64,000 bases of DNA from Salsipaludibacter albus (GCF_019798055.1 NZ_JAHOPH010000001.1:124001-188000), one strand, 5' to 3'; numbered from the stretch's first letter, positions 47,055 to 59,954 are shown. Notes: generated from the sequence alone by a model not told the origin. Translations and numbers: made by a program.

Positions 47055-48524
47055 CTACAACCCGGCGACCAGGTCCGTCGAGACGGTCGTGTCGGCGATC
47101 AGGCCCGGGAGCACGAACAGCAGCACGGTGCCGAACACCAGGGCCGCGGTGACCAGGCTGAGGTTGACGCCCGGCGTGACCGGCGCCATGCCCTCCCGCC
47201 CCTCGCGCATCCACATGACCCACACGACCTTCAGGTAGTAGTAGAACGCGATGACCGAGTTGACGATCAGGAAGAACAGCAGGACGTAGGCCAGCACGGT
47301 CCCGGACTCGGCCCCGGCCTGGACGATCGCGAACTTCGCCCACAGGCCGACGGTCGGTGGCGCACCGCCCAGCGACAGCAGGAAGGTCGTCATCGCCACC
47401 GCCATGAAGGGGTGGCGACCGCCCAGCCCGGCGAAGTCCTCGATCGAGCGGTAGCCGGTCCTGCGGTTGATCGCGACGACCACGCCGAAGGCCCCGATGT
47501 TGGGGATGGCGTAGGCCGCGATGTAGAAGATCGTCGCCTGGACGGCCGCCTCGTTGACCTCGGCGTTGCCCGTGACGGCCAGGCCGAACGGGATCAGCAT
47601 GTAGCCCGCCTGGGCGACCGACGACCAGGCCAGCAGTCGCACCATGTCGCGCTGCTGCATGGCGACGAGGTTGCCCAGGGTCATGGTGAGGATCGCCAAC
47701 ACACCCAGGGCCGGTGCCCACACCCCCGCGAACGGCTCGAAGGCGATGAAGGTCACGGCGATCAGGCCGGCGAACCCGGCCGTCTTGGAGGCCACGGCGA
47801 GCATGGCGGCCACCGGGATCGGCGAGCCCGCATACGTGTCGGGTGCCCAGAAGTGGAACGGCACCGCGGAGATCTTGAACCCGAACCCCACGATGATCAG
47901 CAACAGGCTGGCCAGCAGCAGTGGCGGGGGCGACGCGCCCCACTGGCCCAGCGCCTGGGCGATCCCCGACAGCGAGGTCGTCCCGGTGAAGCCGTACATC
48001 ATCGAGATGCCGAACAGCATCAGCGCGACCGACAGCACGCCGATCAGGAAGAACTTGATCGCGGCCTCGGAGGAGTACAGGTCGCGCTTGCGCAGACCGG
48101 CCATCACGAACCCGGGCAGCGAGACCGTCTCGAGCGCGATGAACAGCAGCAGCAGGTCACGCGCCGACGGCATGATCAGCATGCCCAGGAAGCTGACCAG
48201 CAGCAGGAAGTAGTACTCGCCCTGGAAGAAGCGGCTCTCCGCGAAGTAGCGCCACGAGATGCCCAGGATCGCCAGCAGGGACACCAGGAAGACGACCTTG
48301 AAGACCACGGCGTAGTCGTTGACCACGAACGAGCCCCCGAAGGTCGAGCGCTCGTCACCCCACAGGGGCAGGGTGAAGCCCAACGCGACGAGCGCGCCGA
48401 TCGCCGACAGCGGGTTGGCCAGCTGCTTGGCCTGGTCGGTCAGGACGAGGTCAACCATCAGCACCAGGATCGCCGTGGCGGTCAGCACCAGTTCCGGTGC
48501 GATCGCGCCGAAGTCGATTGCCAT
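47055..48524 (-). CDS. nuoN: NADH-quinone oxidoreductase subunit N
   Basis: 489 residues, about 14 membrane helices, an antiporter-like proton-pumping subunit. FFLIGVLSVALMLFG and VAMQQRDMVRLLAWSSVAQAGYML carry the conserved Lys/Glu/His region of the family. Last nuo gene in the operon order A-B-C-D-H-I-J-K-L-M-N; 61 bp after nuoM. Confidence 0.96.
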   Translation of the reverse strand: MAIDFGAIAPELVLTATAILVLMVDLVLTDQAKQLANPLSAIGALVALGFTLPLWGDERSTFGGSFVVNDYAVVFKVVFLVSLLAILGISWRYFAESRFFQGEYYFLLLVSFLGMLIMPSARDLLLLFIALETVSLPGFVMAGLRKRDLYSSEAAIKFFLIGVLSVALMLFGISMMYGFTGTTSLSGIAQALGQWGASPPPLLLASLLLIIVGFGFKISAVPFHFWAPDTYAGSPIPVAAMLAVASKTAGFAGLIAVTFIAFEPFAGVWAPALGVLAILTMTLGNLVAMQQRDMVRLLAWSSVAQAGYMLIPFGLAVTGNAEVNEAAVQATIFYIAAYAIPNIGAFGVVVAINRRTGYRSIEDFAGLGGRHPFMAVAMTTFLLSLGGAPPTVGLWAKFAIVQAGAESGTVLAYVLLFFLIVNSVIAFYYYLKVVWVMWMREGREGMAPVTPGVNLSLVTAALVFGTVLLFVLPGLIADTTVSTDLVAGL

Positions 48525-48585
48525 TGCGCTCGGCCCTTCGTGTTCGTCGTGGTCATGGCGGGCGAGCTGGCTCGCCCGGGGCTGG

Positions 48586-50130
48586 TCAGCCGCCGAAGAA
48601 GGACACCAGGTTGGTGACGGCCGGGTCCTGGACGCCGAAGATGATCACCGGGAAGATCCCCATGATCAGGATCAGCGCCAGCAGCGGCAGCCACGACACC
48701 CATTCGACGGTCATGACGTCGGACAACGGCTCGTCGGCCCAGCGTTCGGACGGCGTGCCGAGCCCGACCCGCTGGATCAGCCACAGGAAGTACCCGGCGG
48801 TCAGCACCGTGCCGATCGCACCGAAGATCACCAGGCCCAGGTACAGCCCGGAGTAGTTGGCCGCCAGGGCGGGCGCCGGCGAGCGCGCGGCCCACAGGGC
48901 GGTGAACTCTCCCCAGAACCCGGCCAGGCCCGGCAGGCCGAGCGAGGCCATCGACACGAAGACCAGCAGAGCCCCGTACCGCGGCATCTTGACCAGCATC
49001 CCGCCACCGATCTCGCTGATCTCTCGGGTGTGGTAGCGCTCGTGCAGCGAGCCGGCGAGGAAGAACAGCATCCCGGTCACGACGGCGTGGGCGATGTTGC
49101 CGTACAGGGCAGCCTGGATCCCGGTGGTGTTCATCGCCGAGATGCCCAGCATCACGAAGCCCATGTGCCCGACCGACGAGAACGCGATCAGGCGCTTGAC
49201 GTCGGTCTGGGCCAGGCAGGCCAGCGAGCCATAGATGATGCCGATCACCCCGAGCACGCCGATCAGCGGGGCGAAGCGCAGGGCGCCCTCGGGCAGGATC
49301 GGCAGGGCGATCCGGATGAACCCGTAGGTCCCCATCTTCAGCAGCACGCCGGCCAGCAGCACCGAGCCGACCGTGGGGGCCTCGGTGTGGGCGTCGGGCA
49401 GCCAGGTGTGGAACGGCCAGACCGGCACCTTGATGGCGAAGCCCAGGAAGATCCCGAGGAACGCCAGCGTCTGGAAGGTGTAGCTGCCGATCCCGGCGGC
49501 CTCGGACAGCTCGACGATGTCCCACGGGTTGGCGATGCCGGCGTCGGTGGCGACGAAGTAGATCGACAGGAACGCCACCAGCATGAACACCGAGCCGAAC
49601 AGCGTGTAGAGGAAGAACTTCACGCTGGCGTACTCACGACGAGGACCACCCCACATCCCGATCATGAAGTACATCGGGACCAGCACGACCTCCCAGAAGA
49701 CGAAGAACAGCACCAGGTCGAAGGCCAGGAACGTGCCCGCCATCCCCACCTGCAGCAGCATCATCAGGGCCAGGAAGGCCTTGGGCTTGCCCGGCTTGGG
49801 GATGATCTTGGTCGTGTAGATCGCGCACAGGAAGGTCAGCAGCGACGTCAGGGCGAACAACGGGAGCGAGATCCCGTCGATGCCGAGGTGGTAGCGCGCC
49901 CCGATGGCCTCGATCCACGTGACGGTCGTCTCGAACTGCAACTCCCCGGCGGCGGCGTAGTCGAACCCGACCATCACCGCGACGGTCAGCGCCAGCGTGA
50001 TGCCGCTGAACAGCACCCCGGCACGCTTGATGGCCTGTTCGGCCCCCGACGGCATCGCGACGATGGCGGCCGCGCCGATCAGCGGGAAGAACAGCGCCAG
50101 GCTCAGCAGCCAGCCCTGGTCGTTCAACAT
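48586..50130 (-). CDS. nuoM: NADH-quinone oxidoreductase subunit M
   Basis: 514 residues with about 14 helices. The essential glutamate lies in LFFVFWEVVLVPMYF, and the Lys helix in KVPVWPFHTWLPDAHTEAPT, followed by LIAFSSVGHMGFVMLG. Standard length and motifs. 43 bp after nuoL. Confidence 0.97.
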   Translation of the reverse strand: MLNDQGWLLSLALFFPLIGAAAIVAMPSGAEQAIKRAGVLFSGITLALTVAVMVGFDYAAAGELQFETTVTWIEAIGARYHLGIDGISLPLFALTSLLTFLCAIYTTKIIPKPGKPKAFLALMMLLQVGMAGTFLAFDLVLFFVFWEVVLVPMYFMIGMWGGPRREYASVKFFLYTLFGSVFMLVAFLSIYFVATDAGIANPWDIVELSEAAGIGSYTFQTLAFLGIFLGFAIKVPVWPFHTWLPDAHTEAPTVGSVLLAGVLLKMGTYGFIRIALPILPEGALRFAPLIGVLGVIGIIYGSLACLAQTDVKRLIAFSSVGHMGFVMLGISAMNTTGIQAALYGNIAHAVVTGMLFFLAGSLHERYHTREISEIGGGMLVKMPRYGALLVFVSMASLGLPGLAGFWGEFTALWAARSPAPALAANYSGLYLGLVIFGAIGTVLTAGYFLWLIQRVGLGTPSERWADEPLSDVMTVEWVSWLPLLALILIMGIFPVIIFGVQDPAVTNLVSFFGG

Positions 50131-50173
50131 TGCGTGCTCCTGTTGCCAAAGTCGGAAAGGTGCGCCAGGCCAC

Positions 50174-52531
<2,358 letters not shown>

Positions 52532-52549
52532 GTGTCTCTCCCGTCCCGC

Positions 52550-52861
52550 CTACCAGCGCATCAGGTCGGCATCGTCGATGTTGATCGATGCGCGGTTGCG
52601 GAACATGTTGAAGACGATCGCCAGCCCCACGCCGACCTCGGCGGCGGCGACGACGATGACGAACAGGGCGAAGACCTGGCCGGTCGCGTCGGCGTCCCCG
52701 GTCCAGACCAGGTTCTGGAACGCGACGAGGTTGATGTTGACGGCGTTGAGCATCAGCTCGACGCTGATCAGCACCAGCACCGCGTTGCGTCGGGCCATGA
52801 CGCCGTAGAGCCCGACACAGAACAGGAACGCCGCCAGCACGAGCGGACCGATGAGGGTCAT
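52550..52861 (-). CDS. nuoK: NADH-quinone oxidoreductase subunit K
   Basis: 103 residues, three membrane helices. [18 protein letters not shown] carries the conserved membrane glutamate, and [18 protein letters not shown] the second. It overlaps nuoJ by ATGA. Confidence 0.96.
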   Translation of the reverse strand: MTLIGPLVLAAFLFCVGLYGVMARRNAVLVLISVELMLNAVNINLVAFQNLVWTGDADATGQVFALFVIVVAAAEVGVGLAIVFNMFRNRASINIDDADLMRW

Positions 52862-53463
52862 CGCTCACCCCCGGAGCCCAGCTCGGCCGGCGCGCGGTCG
52901 AGTTCCTCGGTCGAGTCGTCGAGCGCCTCCCGGATCGGCGTCACCCGGGTCTCGGTGCCGGAGTCGCCCGACTGGCGTCGCGCCAGCAGCACGGCACCCA
53001 CCAGGGCGGCCAGCAACATCATCGACACGACCTCGAAGGGGAACACCCAGGTCGAGAAGATCGCCATGCCGAGGTCGGCCACGGACGAGCTGATCGGCTC
53101 GGTCGCCGGGAACTGGTTCGAGCCGAACGCGCGCACGATCAGCACCACCAGGATGCCGAACAGGGCGGCCGAGACGACCATGGCCATCGGCCGGTTGCGC
53201 GAGTCCAACGTCTCGCGCCCGATCGGCGCCCGGGTCAGCATCAGTCCGAACAGGAACAGGACGGTGATGGCACCGAGGTAGACCACGACCTGCACCATGG
53301 CGACGAAGTCGGCGGCCAGGAGCAGGAAGGTCGCGCCGATCCCGGCCAGCGTCACGCCCAGGAACAGCGCGGCATGGACCAGGTTGCGGGACGTGACGGT
53401 CATCACGGCCGCGCCCCCGGTGACCACGGCCACCAGGATGAAGACGATGTCGAGGCTGGTCAT
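52858..53463 (-). CDS. nuoJ: NADH-quinone oxidoreductase subunit J
   Basis: 201 residues, five membrane helices. Key region [20 protein letters not shown] (the helix with the pi-bulge in complex I) is present. The C-terminal ~45 residues are charged ([21 protein letters not shown]). It overlaps nuoI and nuoK by 4 bp each. Confidence 0.95.
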   Translation of the reverse strand: MTSLDIVFILVAVVTGGAAVMTVTSRNLVHAALFLGVTLAGIGATFLLLAADFVAMVQVVVYLGAITVLFLFGLMLTRAPIGRETLDSRNRPMAMVVSAALFGILVVLIVRAFGSNQFPATEPISSSVADLGMAIFSTWVFPFEVVSMMLLAALVGAVLLARRQSGDSGTETRVTPIREALDDSTEELDRAPAELGSGGER

Positions 53464-54527
53464 GCGTCGTCTTCCTCGTCCGCGGCGCCAGCGTCGGCGT
53501 CCATCTGCTTCTTCTTCTGGGCCCGGACCCAGGCCGCCTTGGCCCTGGCCCGCGCCATCCGCTCGGACTTGCCATCGGCGATCATCTGGTCGTAGACGTC
53601 CTGGTCGAGCTGCTCGCCGGCACCCTCGACGTGCACGTCCGCCATCCTCGGGGCGCTGGGCGCGGCGGCATCGGCGTCGGCGGCCGGGGTGTCGGCGTCG
53701 CCCCCGTCACCCCCAGCGCCGTCGGCGTCCGCCTCGGCCTCCATCTTGGCCTTCTTCTGGGCCCGCACCCAGGCCGCCTTGGCCTTGGCCCGCGCCATCC
53801 GCTCGGACTTGCCGTCGGCGATCATCTGGTCGTAGACGTCCTGGTCGAGCTGCTCGCCCGCACCCTCGACGTGCACGTCGCCCATGCCGCCGCCCTTGCC
53901 GGGGGCCGCGGCCGTCTTCGCCTTCGGGGCGTCTGCCTCCGTGTCGGCGTCGTCGGCGACCTCCGCCTCGTCCGCCGCCTCGCGGGCGGCGTCGAGCTCG
54001 CGCTCCTTGGCGCTGATGGCGTCGGCGACCTCGACGGGCGCGTCGGCACCGTCGTCGAGCAGCGGTGGCGGCGGCACGGTGTCCGCCCACTCGCGCAGCT
54101 TCTCCTTCTCGTGGAGCAGGCCGTCGATCGAGTACTCGGAGTACTCGAACTCGGGGCTCCAGAACAGCGCATCGAACGGGCACACCTCGACGCAGATGCC
54201 GCAGTACATGCACAGGGCGAAGTCGATGGCGAAGCGGTCCAGCGAGTTGCGGGTGCGCTCGCGGCCGCCCTCCTTCGCGGGAGGCAGCGTCTCCTTGTGC
54301 GAGTCGATGTAGATGCACCAGTCCGGGCACTCGCGGGCACACAGCATGCAGACCGTGCAGTTCTCGTCGAACAGCGCGATCACGCCACGGGTTCGCGGTG
54401 GCAGGTCGGGCCGCTCGTGCGGGTACTGCTGGGTCACCGGCTTGCGGAACAGGTGCTTGAGGGTGACCCCGAGCCCCTTGAGGAGCCCGACGCCGAACGG
54501 TGCCCGGGTGGGCGTGGTGATGCTCAC
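53460..54527 (-). CDS. nuoI: NADH-quinone oxidoreductase subunit I with repeated C-terminal extension
   Basis: 355 residues; the usual subunit has about 160-210. The core (1-150) binds the N6a and N6b clusters through C57, C60, C63, C67 and C106, C109, C112, C116. From about 155 the protein is Ala/Asp/Glu-rich and carries two nearly identical copies of a ~45-residue unit (217-261 and 297-341, period 80) reading [18 protein letters not shown] then [12 protein letters not shown] and a Lys/Arg-rich helix. The same unit occurs once in NuoC. Function unknown; the positions suggest surface-exposed docking helices on the hydrophilic arm. GTG start overlapping nuoH. Confidence 0.95.
   Translation of the reverse strand: MSITTPTRAPFGVGLLKGLGVTLKHLFRKPVTQQYPHERPDLPPRTRGVIALFDENCTVCMLCARECPDWCIYIDSHKETLPPAKEGGRERTRNSLDRFAIDFALCMYCGICVEVCPFDALFWSPEFEYSEYSIDGLLHEKEKLREWADTVPPPPLLDDGADAPVEVADAISAKERELDAAREAADEAEVADDADTEADAPKAKTAAAPGKGGGMGDVHVEGAGEQLDQDVYDQMIADGKSERMARAKAKAAWVRAQKKAKMEAEADADGAGGDGGDADTPAADADAAAPSAPRMADVHVEGAGEQLDQDVYDQMIADGKSERMARARAKAAWVRAQKKKQMDADAGAADEEDDA
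53511..53879 (-). repeat. Direct repeat of ~129 bp, period 240 bp, inside nuoI
   Basis: 53511-53639 and 53751-53879 differ at only about five positions and encode the two copies of the IADGKSER unit. The near identity at DNA level, including third codon positions, points to recent duplication or gene conversion. Confidence 0.9.
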
Positions 54528-55633
54528 AGTGCCACCTTCCCGATGGCGACGATTGCGATGTTGACCAGGGACAGCGGGATCAGCACGAGCCACGAGATCT
54601 TCTGCAGCTGGTCCTCGCGCAGCCGCGGGTAGGCGACCCGCAGCCACACCATGAAGAAGACCAGCGCCATGATCTTGCCGAGCGTGATCCCCACGCCCAG
54701 CAGCGTGCCCCACACCCCACAGTCGGAGATGCCGGCCGCGGCTTCGCAGCCGGGCAGCGGCACGCCGGGCAGCGCCTGCCAGCCGCCGAGGTACAGGACC
54801 GTGATGAGGCCGGACATGAAGATCATGCCGCCGTACTCGGTCAGCAGGAACATGGCGAACTTGATGCCCGTGTACTCCGTCATGTAGCCGAAGACCAGCT
54901 CGGAGTCGGCGATCGGCATGTCGAACGGCGGACGTGACAGCTCGGCCAGGGCCGCCATGACGAAGATCCCGAAGCCCAGCAGCTGCGGGAAGACGAACCA
55001 CATCGACACCGGGGTGCCGAAGATGCTCATGGTGGCCTGCGACTCGACGATGTCGACCAGCGACAGCGACCCGGCCTGCACGGCGACGGCCGCGGCGGCC
55101 AGGATCAGGGGCAGCTCGTAGGCGATCAGCTGGGCGGCGGCACGGATGCCGCCGATCAGCGAGAACTTGTTGGCTGACGCCCAGCCACCCATCAGGATGC
55201 CCAGCACGCCGATCGACCCGATGGCCAGGGCGTAGAACAGGCCGATCTCGAGGTCCTCGGCCCACACGCCGGGCCCGATCGGGATCACCAGGAAGCCCAG
55301 CAGCGCGGGCACGAGCGCCACGCCCGGCGCGACCGCGAACACCAGCTTGTCGGCCGCCCGCGGGACGATGTCCTCCTTCTGGACGAACTTGATCCCGTCG
55401 GCGACCAGCTGGAGGCTGCCGTGCGGACCGGCCTCCATCGGCCCGGTGCGGTTCTGGAGGTGGCCCATCGCCTTGTGCTCGAGGTAGCCGCCGACCAGCG
55501 ACACCACCATCAGCATGACCGTGCACAGCAGGATCTTGAGCAGGGCCGACAGCCAGAAGTTGTCCAGCGTCAGGATGGAGGCCGACTGGGCCACCAGGCC
55601 CTCGGCCACCGAGACGTCGAGCAGTGGCATCAT
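54524..55633 (-). CDS. nuoH: NADH-quinone oxidoreductase subunit H
   Basis: 369 residues, eight or so membrane helices forming the quinone-chamber subunit. [46 protein letters not shown] and [16 protein letters not shown] are family hallmarks. A short Cys-containing loop ([16 protein letters not shown]) is inserted late. Start ATGATG overlaps the nuoD stop. Confidence 0.96.
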   Translation of the reverse strand: MMPLLDVSVAEGLVAQSASILTLDNFWLSALLKILLCTVMLMVVSLVGGYLEHKAMGHLQNRTGPMEAGPHGSLQLVADGIKFVQKEDIVPRAADKLVFAVAPGVALVPALLGFLVIPIGPGVWAEDLEIGLFYALAIGSIGVLGILMGGWASANKFSLIGGIRAAAQLIAYELPLILAAAAVAVQAGSLSLVDIVESQATMSIFGTPVSMWFVFPQLLGFGIFVMAALAELSRPPFDMPIADSELVFGYMTEYTGIKFAMFLLTEYGGMIFMSGLITVLYLGGWQALPGVPLPGCEAAAGISDCGVWGTLLGVGITLGKIMALVFFMVWLRVAYPRLREDQLQKISWLVLIPLSLVNIAIVAIGKVAL

Positions 55634-56811
55634 CGGTCGACGTCTCCCACCACGAAGAACACCGAGCCCAGGATGGCCACGGCGTCGGGCATCAACTGGC
55701 CCTCCAGGAGGTAGGGCAGGACCTGGACGTTGGAGAACGACGGTGTGCGCATCTTGAAGCGCCACGGGTTCTTGGAGCCGTCGGAGTGCAGGTAGTAGCC
55801 CAACTGCCCCAGCGGGTTCTCGGTGCGCACGTAGGTGAAGCCCTCGGGTGCCTTGACCATCTTGGGCAGCTTGGTGTTGACCGGTCCCGGACCGATGTGG
55901 TCGTGGATCTGGTCGATGACCTCGAGGCTGGCCTCGACCCGGCCCAGCAGCACCGCGAAGCGGTCGAAGCTGTCGCCGTTGTCTCCGGTCGGGACCCGCA
56001 CGTCGATCTCGCCGTACTTGAGGTAGGGCTCGGTGACGCGGGAGTCCTCGGGCACGCCGGTCGCCTGCAGGGTCGGGCCCGTGACGCCGTAGGCCAGCGC
56101 GACCTCGGGCGGCAGCGCACCGATGCCCTTGGTGCGGGCCTGGAAGATCTCGTTGCCCAGCACCAGGTCGACGTAGTCCGACAGCCGGGACCGCGTCTCG
56201 TCGACCAGGCGGGCCGACTCGCGCAGGAAGCCCTTGGGGAGGTCGATCTTGACCCCGCCGGGCTGGTTGTAGGTGAAGTGCAGGCGCCCACCGGTGGCCG
56301 ACTCCAGCAGGAACTGGATGTCCTCGCGCTCGCGGAAGGCGTAGAACATCGGCGTGATGGCGCCCAGCTCGAGGGCGTAGGAGCCGATGAACATCAGGTG
56401 GTTGAGGACCCGGTTCCACTCGGCCAGCAGCATGCGGATCCACTGGGCCCGGTCCGGGACCTCCATCTCCATCATCTTCTCGACCGCCAGCGCGACGCCG
56501 AGCTCGTTGCAGAACCCCGACAGCCAGTCGTGGCGGTTGGTCAGCGCCATGATTTGGCGGTAGTCGCGGTACTCGGCCAGCTTCTCGAACCCGCGGTGCA
56601 TGTAGCCGATCACCGGGCGCGCCTCGCGGATGCGCTCGCCGTCCATGTCCAGCACCACGCGCAGCACGCCGTGGGTCGCGGGGTGGGCCGGGCCGATCGA
56701 CAGGCTCATCTCGCCGGTGTCGAAGTCGGCGTCACCCTCGAGCTGGAAGATCACGTCCTCGGCCGGGGCGGTCCCCGGCAGGATCTTCTCGGAGGTGTCG
56801 AGGTCGCTCAT
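55630..56811 (-). CDS. nuoD: NADH-quinone oxidoreductase subunit D
   Basis: 393 residues. [13 protein letters not shown] contains the quinone-site histidine; [20 protein letters not shown] and the C-terminal [18 protein letters not shown] are diagnostic. Overlaps nuoC by 4 bp. No fusion or extension here, unlike NuoC and NuoI. Confidence 0.97.
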   Translation of the reverse strand: MSDLDTSEKILPGTAPAEDVIFQLEGDADFDTGEMSLSIGPAHPATHGVLRVVLDMDGERIREARPVIGYMHRGFEKLAEYRDYRQIMALTNRHDWLSGFCNELGVALAVEKMMEMEVPDRAQWIRMLLAEWNRVLNHLMFIGSYALELGAITPMFYAFREREDIQFLLESATGGRLHFTYNQPGGVKIDLPKGFLRESARLVDETRSRLSDYVDLVLGNEIFQARTKGIGALPPEVALAYGVTGPTLQATGVPEDSRVTEPYLKYGEIDVRVPTGDNGDSFDRFAVLLGRVEASLEVIDQIHDHIGPGPVNTKLPKMVKAPEGFTYVRTENPLGQLGYYLHSDGSKNPWRFKMRTPSFSNVQVLPYLLEGQLMPDAVAILGSVFFVVGDVDR

Positions 56812-58688
56812 GCGTCCTGCTCCTCGTCGTCCGCGGGCTCGTCGTCCGCGGGCTCGTCGTCCGCGGGCTCGTCGTCCTCGGGCTCGTCGTCCGCGGGCTC
56901 GTCGTCCTCGGGCTCGTCTGGGCTGGGCTCGTCTGGGCCGGGCTGGTCGGCCGGGACCCCGCCTGGGGTGCGCTCGTGGGCGTCCAGCGCGCCGTAGCCG
57001 GGCACGTCGGGCCCGTCGGCGGCATCGACGTCGACGGTGGTGGTCTCACGGGGGTCGGGCACGTCGAGCGAGCCGCCCACCGGTGGCGGGCCGTCGTCGA
57101 GGGCCAGCTCGTCGGCGTCCTCGGCGGCGGCGGTCGACGCGGGCGGGTCGAGGTCCGTGCGCAGGTAGGGGTCCCAGTGCTCGAAGCCGGCGGCACGGGC
57201 CGCGTCCTCGTCGACGAACCAGGCGTCGGCGCGGGTGGACCGCCACTGGTGGGAGTCCTGGGTCACGAAGACGTTGCCGTCGGTCGTCGCCTTGACCGGG
57301 TGGCCGTCCGGACCGGACCCGTCCTCGCGGGGATGCGCCGACCCGGGCCCGTACGGACCCTCGTCGGGCTCCTGCTCCTCGCCGGGCTCCTCCTGCTCCT
57401 CCTCCTCGTCCCGCTCCTCCTCCTCGTCGACGACCTCACGGTCCTCGTCGACGGCCTCGTCGTCCGACTCGTCGCCGGTCTCGTCCGCCGACGCGTCGGG
57501 GTCGGGTGGCGGGGTGCCGGCGGGGATCGGCTCGACGTCGTCGTCGACCCGGGCTGCCTCGTCGGCCTGCTCCGCGGCGCGAGCCTCGCGTGCCGCCACC
57601 TGGTCGCTGCGCGTCGACTCGGCGGCCGCACTGGACGACGTGGCCGCGTCCTCCCCGGCGTCGCCGTCGTCGTCCTGGTCCCGCACGCCGTCGCCGTCCA
57701 ACGGGTCGCCGTCACCGGAGCCCGGGGGCGGCGCGGCCTGCCCGGCGGTCCGACCCTCGGTGCCGTCGCCGGCGTCTGCCTCGGGGGCGGCCGGGGCGGG
57801 CGCGTCGTCGACGTCCGTGGCCGCCACGTCCGTGGCGGGGTCCTCGGAGGGGTCGGCGTCCTCGCCCGCCGCCTCGGCGGCGCGCTGCTTCTTGATGAAC
57901 GCGGCCTTGGCCTTGGAACGCGCGATCCGCTCGGACTTGCCGTCGGCGATCAGCCGGTCGTAGGTCTCCTGGTCGAGCTCGACCTCCTCGCGCTGCGGCT
58001 CGTCAGCAGCCTGGCCGTCGGCGTCGTCCTGGTCGGCCTCGGGCGTGGGGTTCGCCTCGCGGGCCTGTCGGGCGATGATCTCGTCGAGACCCGACGGGCC
58101 AGCCGCCTCGCCGATGGCCGGCTCGCGGACGATGACGTTGCCGTCCTCGTCGGTCTCGGCGGGCTCCTTGACGCCCGGCCACGGCTTGGCCACCCGCGAC
58201 GCCAGCGGGAACTCCTTGCGCAGGGGCCAGCCCTCGAAGTTCTCGACGCACAGGATCCGCGGCAGGAGGCCCGGGTGCCCGTCGAAGTCGATCCCGAACA
58301 TGTCGAAGGTCTCGCGCTCCATCCAGTTCGCGCCCGGGTACAGGTCGGTGATGGTGTCCAGCACCGGGGCCTCGCGACCACCCTCGCACCGGGTCCGCAG
58401 CATGATCCGCCGACCACGGGACGTCGAGTACAGCACCGCCACGACGTCGAAGCCCGCCTCGGCCGCGTCGACGCCGAACAGGCAGTCGAACAGGTCGAAG
58501 GACAGCAGGTCCTCGTCGCGGCACGCGGCGGCAGCGGCGTGCCAGCCGGCCGGCGAGACCTCGACCGTCAACTCGCCGAACTCGGCCGAGTCGGCGACCA
58601 CGACGTCACCGAGGCGATCCCGGAGCAGCGCCACGGTCTCGGCGTCGTCGAGGGCACTGTCCCGGCGGGCAAGGACCGGATAGCTCAT
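56808..58688 (-). CDS. nuoC: NADH-quinone oxidoreductase subunit C with 450-residue acidic extension
   Basis: 626 residues; normal NuoC has about 180-220. The core (1-175) has the NuoC pattern [26 protein letters not shown] followed by [10 protein letters not shown]. Then comes one copy of the motif shared with NuoI (236-268, [21 protein letters not shown]). Residues 270-450 are Asp/Glu/Ala-rich. 463-505 ([12 protein letters not shown] to [11 protein letters not shown]) resembles the small "sunset" domain. 585-626 is a [10 protein letters not shown] repeat. The reading frame is continuous and ends in an ATGA overlap with nuoD, so the extension is real coding and not a frameshift product. Confidence 0.94.
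   Translation of the reverse strand: MSYPVLARRDSALDDAETVALLRDRLGDVVVADSAEFGELTVEVSPAGWHAAAAACRDEDLLSFDLFDCLFGVDAAEAGFDVVAVLYSTSRGRRIMLRTRCEGGREAPVLDTITDLYPGANWMERETFDMFGIDFDGHPGLLPRILCVENFEGWPLRKEFPLASRVAKPWPGVKEPAETDEDGNVIVREPAIGEAAGPSGLDEIIARQAREANPTPEADQDDADGQAADEPQREEVELDQETYDRLIADGKSERIARSKAKAAFIKKQRAAEAAGEDADPSEDPATDVAATDVDDAPAPAAPEADAGDGTEGRTAGQAAPPPGSGDGDPLDGDGVRDQDDDGDAGEDAATSSSAAAESTRSDQVAAREARAAEQADEAARVDDDVEPIPAGTPPPDPDASADETGDESDDEAVDEDREVVDEEEERDEEEEQEEPGEEQEPDEGPYGPGSAHPREDGSGPDGHPVKATTDGNVFVTQDSHQWRSTRADAWFVDEDAARAAGFEHWDPYLRTDLDPPASTAAAEDADELALDDGPPPVGGSLDVPDPRETTTVDVDAADGPDVPGYGALDAHERTPGGVPADQPGPDEPSPDEPEDDEPADDEPEDDEPADDEPADDEPADDEEQDA
56823..56942 (-). repeat. 15-bp minisatellite in the 3' end of nuoC
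   Basis: Eight consecutive 15-bp units, the first six reading CTCGTCGTCCGCGGG or its one/two-base variants on the plus strand, the last two more diverged. They encode [10 protein letters not shown] repeats. Unit number may vary between strains. Confidence 0.9.
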
Positions 58689-59275
58689 GGACGCACGCCT
58701 TCGACCTGGCGCCGGACCTCGGCGTCGGCCTCGGCGGCCTTGGCCGCGGCCTCTGCGGCGGGCAGCGCGTGCAGCTGGCCGTCGGTGCCCAGGATGATGG
58801 GGCGACGGTCCTCCATCCGCTGGGGCAACGACTCGTTCTGGATGCGGTCCTGGAGCGCCACGATCCCCTCGAGCAGGGCCTCGGGGCGGGGCGGGCAGCC
58901 CGGGACGTACACGTCGACCGGGATGATCTGGTCGACGCCCTTGGTCACCGAGTAGCTGTCCCAGTACGGCCCACCGCAGTTGGCGCAGGAACCGAACGAG
59001 ACGACGTACTTGGGCTCGGGCATCTCGTCGTAGAGCCGCTTGATCGCGGGTGCCATCTTGTCGGTCAGGGTGCCCGAGACCATGAGCAGGTCGGCCTGGC
59101 GCGGCCCGTGAGCGAACGGGATCACGCCCAGGCGGATGAAGTCGTGTCGAGCCGCCGAGGCCGCGATGAACTCGATGGCACAACAGGCCAGGCCGAAGTT
59201 GAACGCCCACAGGGAGTACTTGCGCCCCCAGTTGAAGACGAACTTCAACGGCTTGGGGAGTTCGACGGATTCCAT
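58685..59275 (-). CDS. nuoB: NADH-quinone oxidoreductase subunit B
   Basis: 196 residues. The N2 cluster ligands are C31, C32, C97 and C127 (in [23 protein letters not shown]), at the same spacing as in E. coli. The C-terminal Ala/Glu-rich helix ([15 protein letters not shown]) is a modest extension. The ATG at 59275 shares its A with the nuoA stop (TGATG); ATG 59284 is also possible. Confidence 0.96.
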   Translation of the reverse strand: MESVELPKPLKFVFNWGRKYSLWAFNFGLACCAIEFIAASAARHDFIRLGVIPFAHGPRQADLLMVSGTLTDKMAPAIKRLYDEMPEPKYVVSFGSCANCGGPYWDSYSVTKGVDQIIPVDVYVPGCPPRPEALLEGIVALQDRIQNESLPQRMEDRRPIILGTDGQLHALPAAEAAAKAAEADAEVRRQVEGVRP

Positions 59276-59661
59276 CACTCCCATTCGAGCACCTTCTTCC
59301 TCCAGGCGTAGATGAGGCCCAGGGCCAGGACCCCGATGAAGATGAACATCTCCACCAGCACGAACGTCGGGCTGATCGGGCTGGAGGCGTCGAGGTTGCC
59401 CAGGATCTGTGCCCACGGGAACAGGAAGATCGCCTCGACGTCGAAGATCACGAACAGGAACGCGAACACGTAGTAGCGGATGTTCATCTGCGTCCAGCCG
59501 GTCCCGACCGCGTCGACGCCACACTCGTAGGTGGTGAGCTTCTCGGGGTGGGGCAGGTTCACGCGGAAGATGCGATTGGCAAGCATCACCAGCGCGTACA
59601 GCCCGATCCCGAACAGCACGAGGAGGGCGAAGGTCCCCCACTGGCTGTAGAAGCCGGTCAT
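59275..59661 (-). CDS. nuoA: NADH-quinone oxidoreductase subunit A
   Basis: 128 residues, three membrane helices. [42 protein letters not shown] contains the conserved Glu-Cys loop (Cys in YECG). First gene of the nuo operon, with GAGGAGG 5 nt before the ATG. Confidence 0.97.
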   Translation of the reverse strand: MTGFYSQWGTFALLVLFGIGLYALVMLANRIFRVNLPHPEKLTTYECGVDAVGTGWTQMNIRYYVFAFLFVIFDVEAIFLFPWAQILGNLDASSPISPTFVLVEMFIFIGVLALGLIYAWRKKVLEWE

Positions 59662-59838
59662 CTCGGCCTCCTCGTCGCGGTCGTCGTCCGGGGCCGGTGG
59701 TCGGTCCGGAGCGGTCGGTCTGGGTGGTCGGGTCACTGCTCGTTCGTGGGGCCCTCTGCGGACCCCGTGGCCGCACGAAAGCCGGCGAGGTCCAGCCGGC
59801 TGGAGTGCGTGCTCGCGGTGGTGCCCACACGGTGGGGG

Positions 59839-59847
59839 ATGCTACCA
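59839..59847 (-). promoter_or_regulatory. Possible extended -10 promoter of the nuo operon
   Basis: Minus-strand TGGTAGCAT is an extended -10 box about 180 bp upstream of nuoA. TTGGGG lies upstream at an over-long 19 bp or so. Weak call. Confidence 0.35.
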
Positions 59848-59917
59848 GCGACGCCGACCCCTGCCCCAATGGCCACTGGCTGCCGGCGCCGTCCCAACGG
59901 GCAGGAAACATTTCAGT

Positions 59918-59946
59918 TTGCGCATTGTTGCAGTGACTGCAACAAT
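59918..59946 (+). promoter_or_regulatory. Promoter and perfect palindromic operator of the tetR-ABC operon
   Basis: TTGCGC (59918-59923), 17 bp, AACAAT (59941-59946) form a promoter. The spacer and -10 box are covered by a perfect inverted repeat, ATTGTTGCAGT, one base, then its complement (59924-59946). The ATG of tetR is 9 bp after the -10 box, so the mRNA is probably leaderless. Confidence 0.75.
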
Positions 59947-59954
59947 CGCTCGCC

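Noticed and set aside
46513-47943. 476-codon frame on the minus strand running through nuoN
   Set aside because: Only its last 176 codons, after a good ribosome site at 47043, look like protein. The upstream part is a shadow of nuoN.
53460-58688. Frameshift or misassembly as the cause of the long NuoC and NuoI tails
   Set aside because: Both tails stay in frame, end in 4-bp overlaps with the next genes, and share a coherent protein motif.
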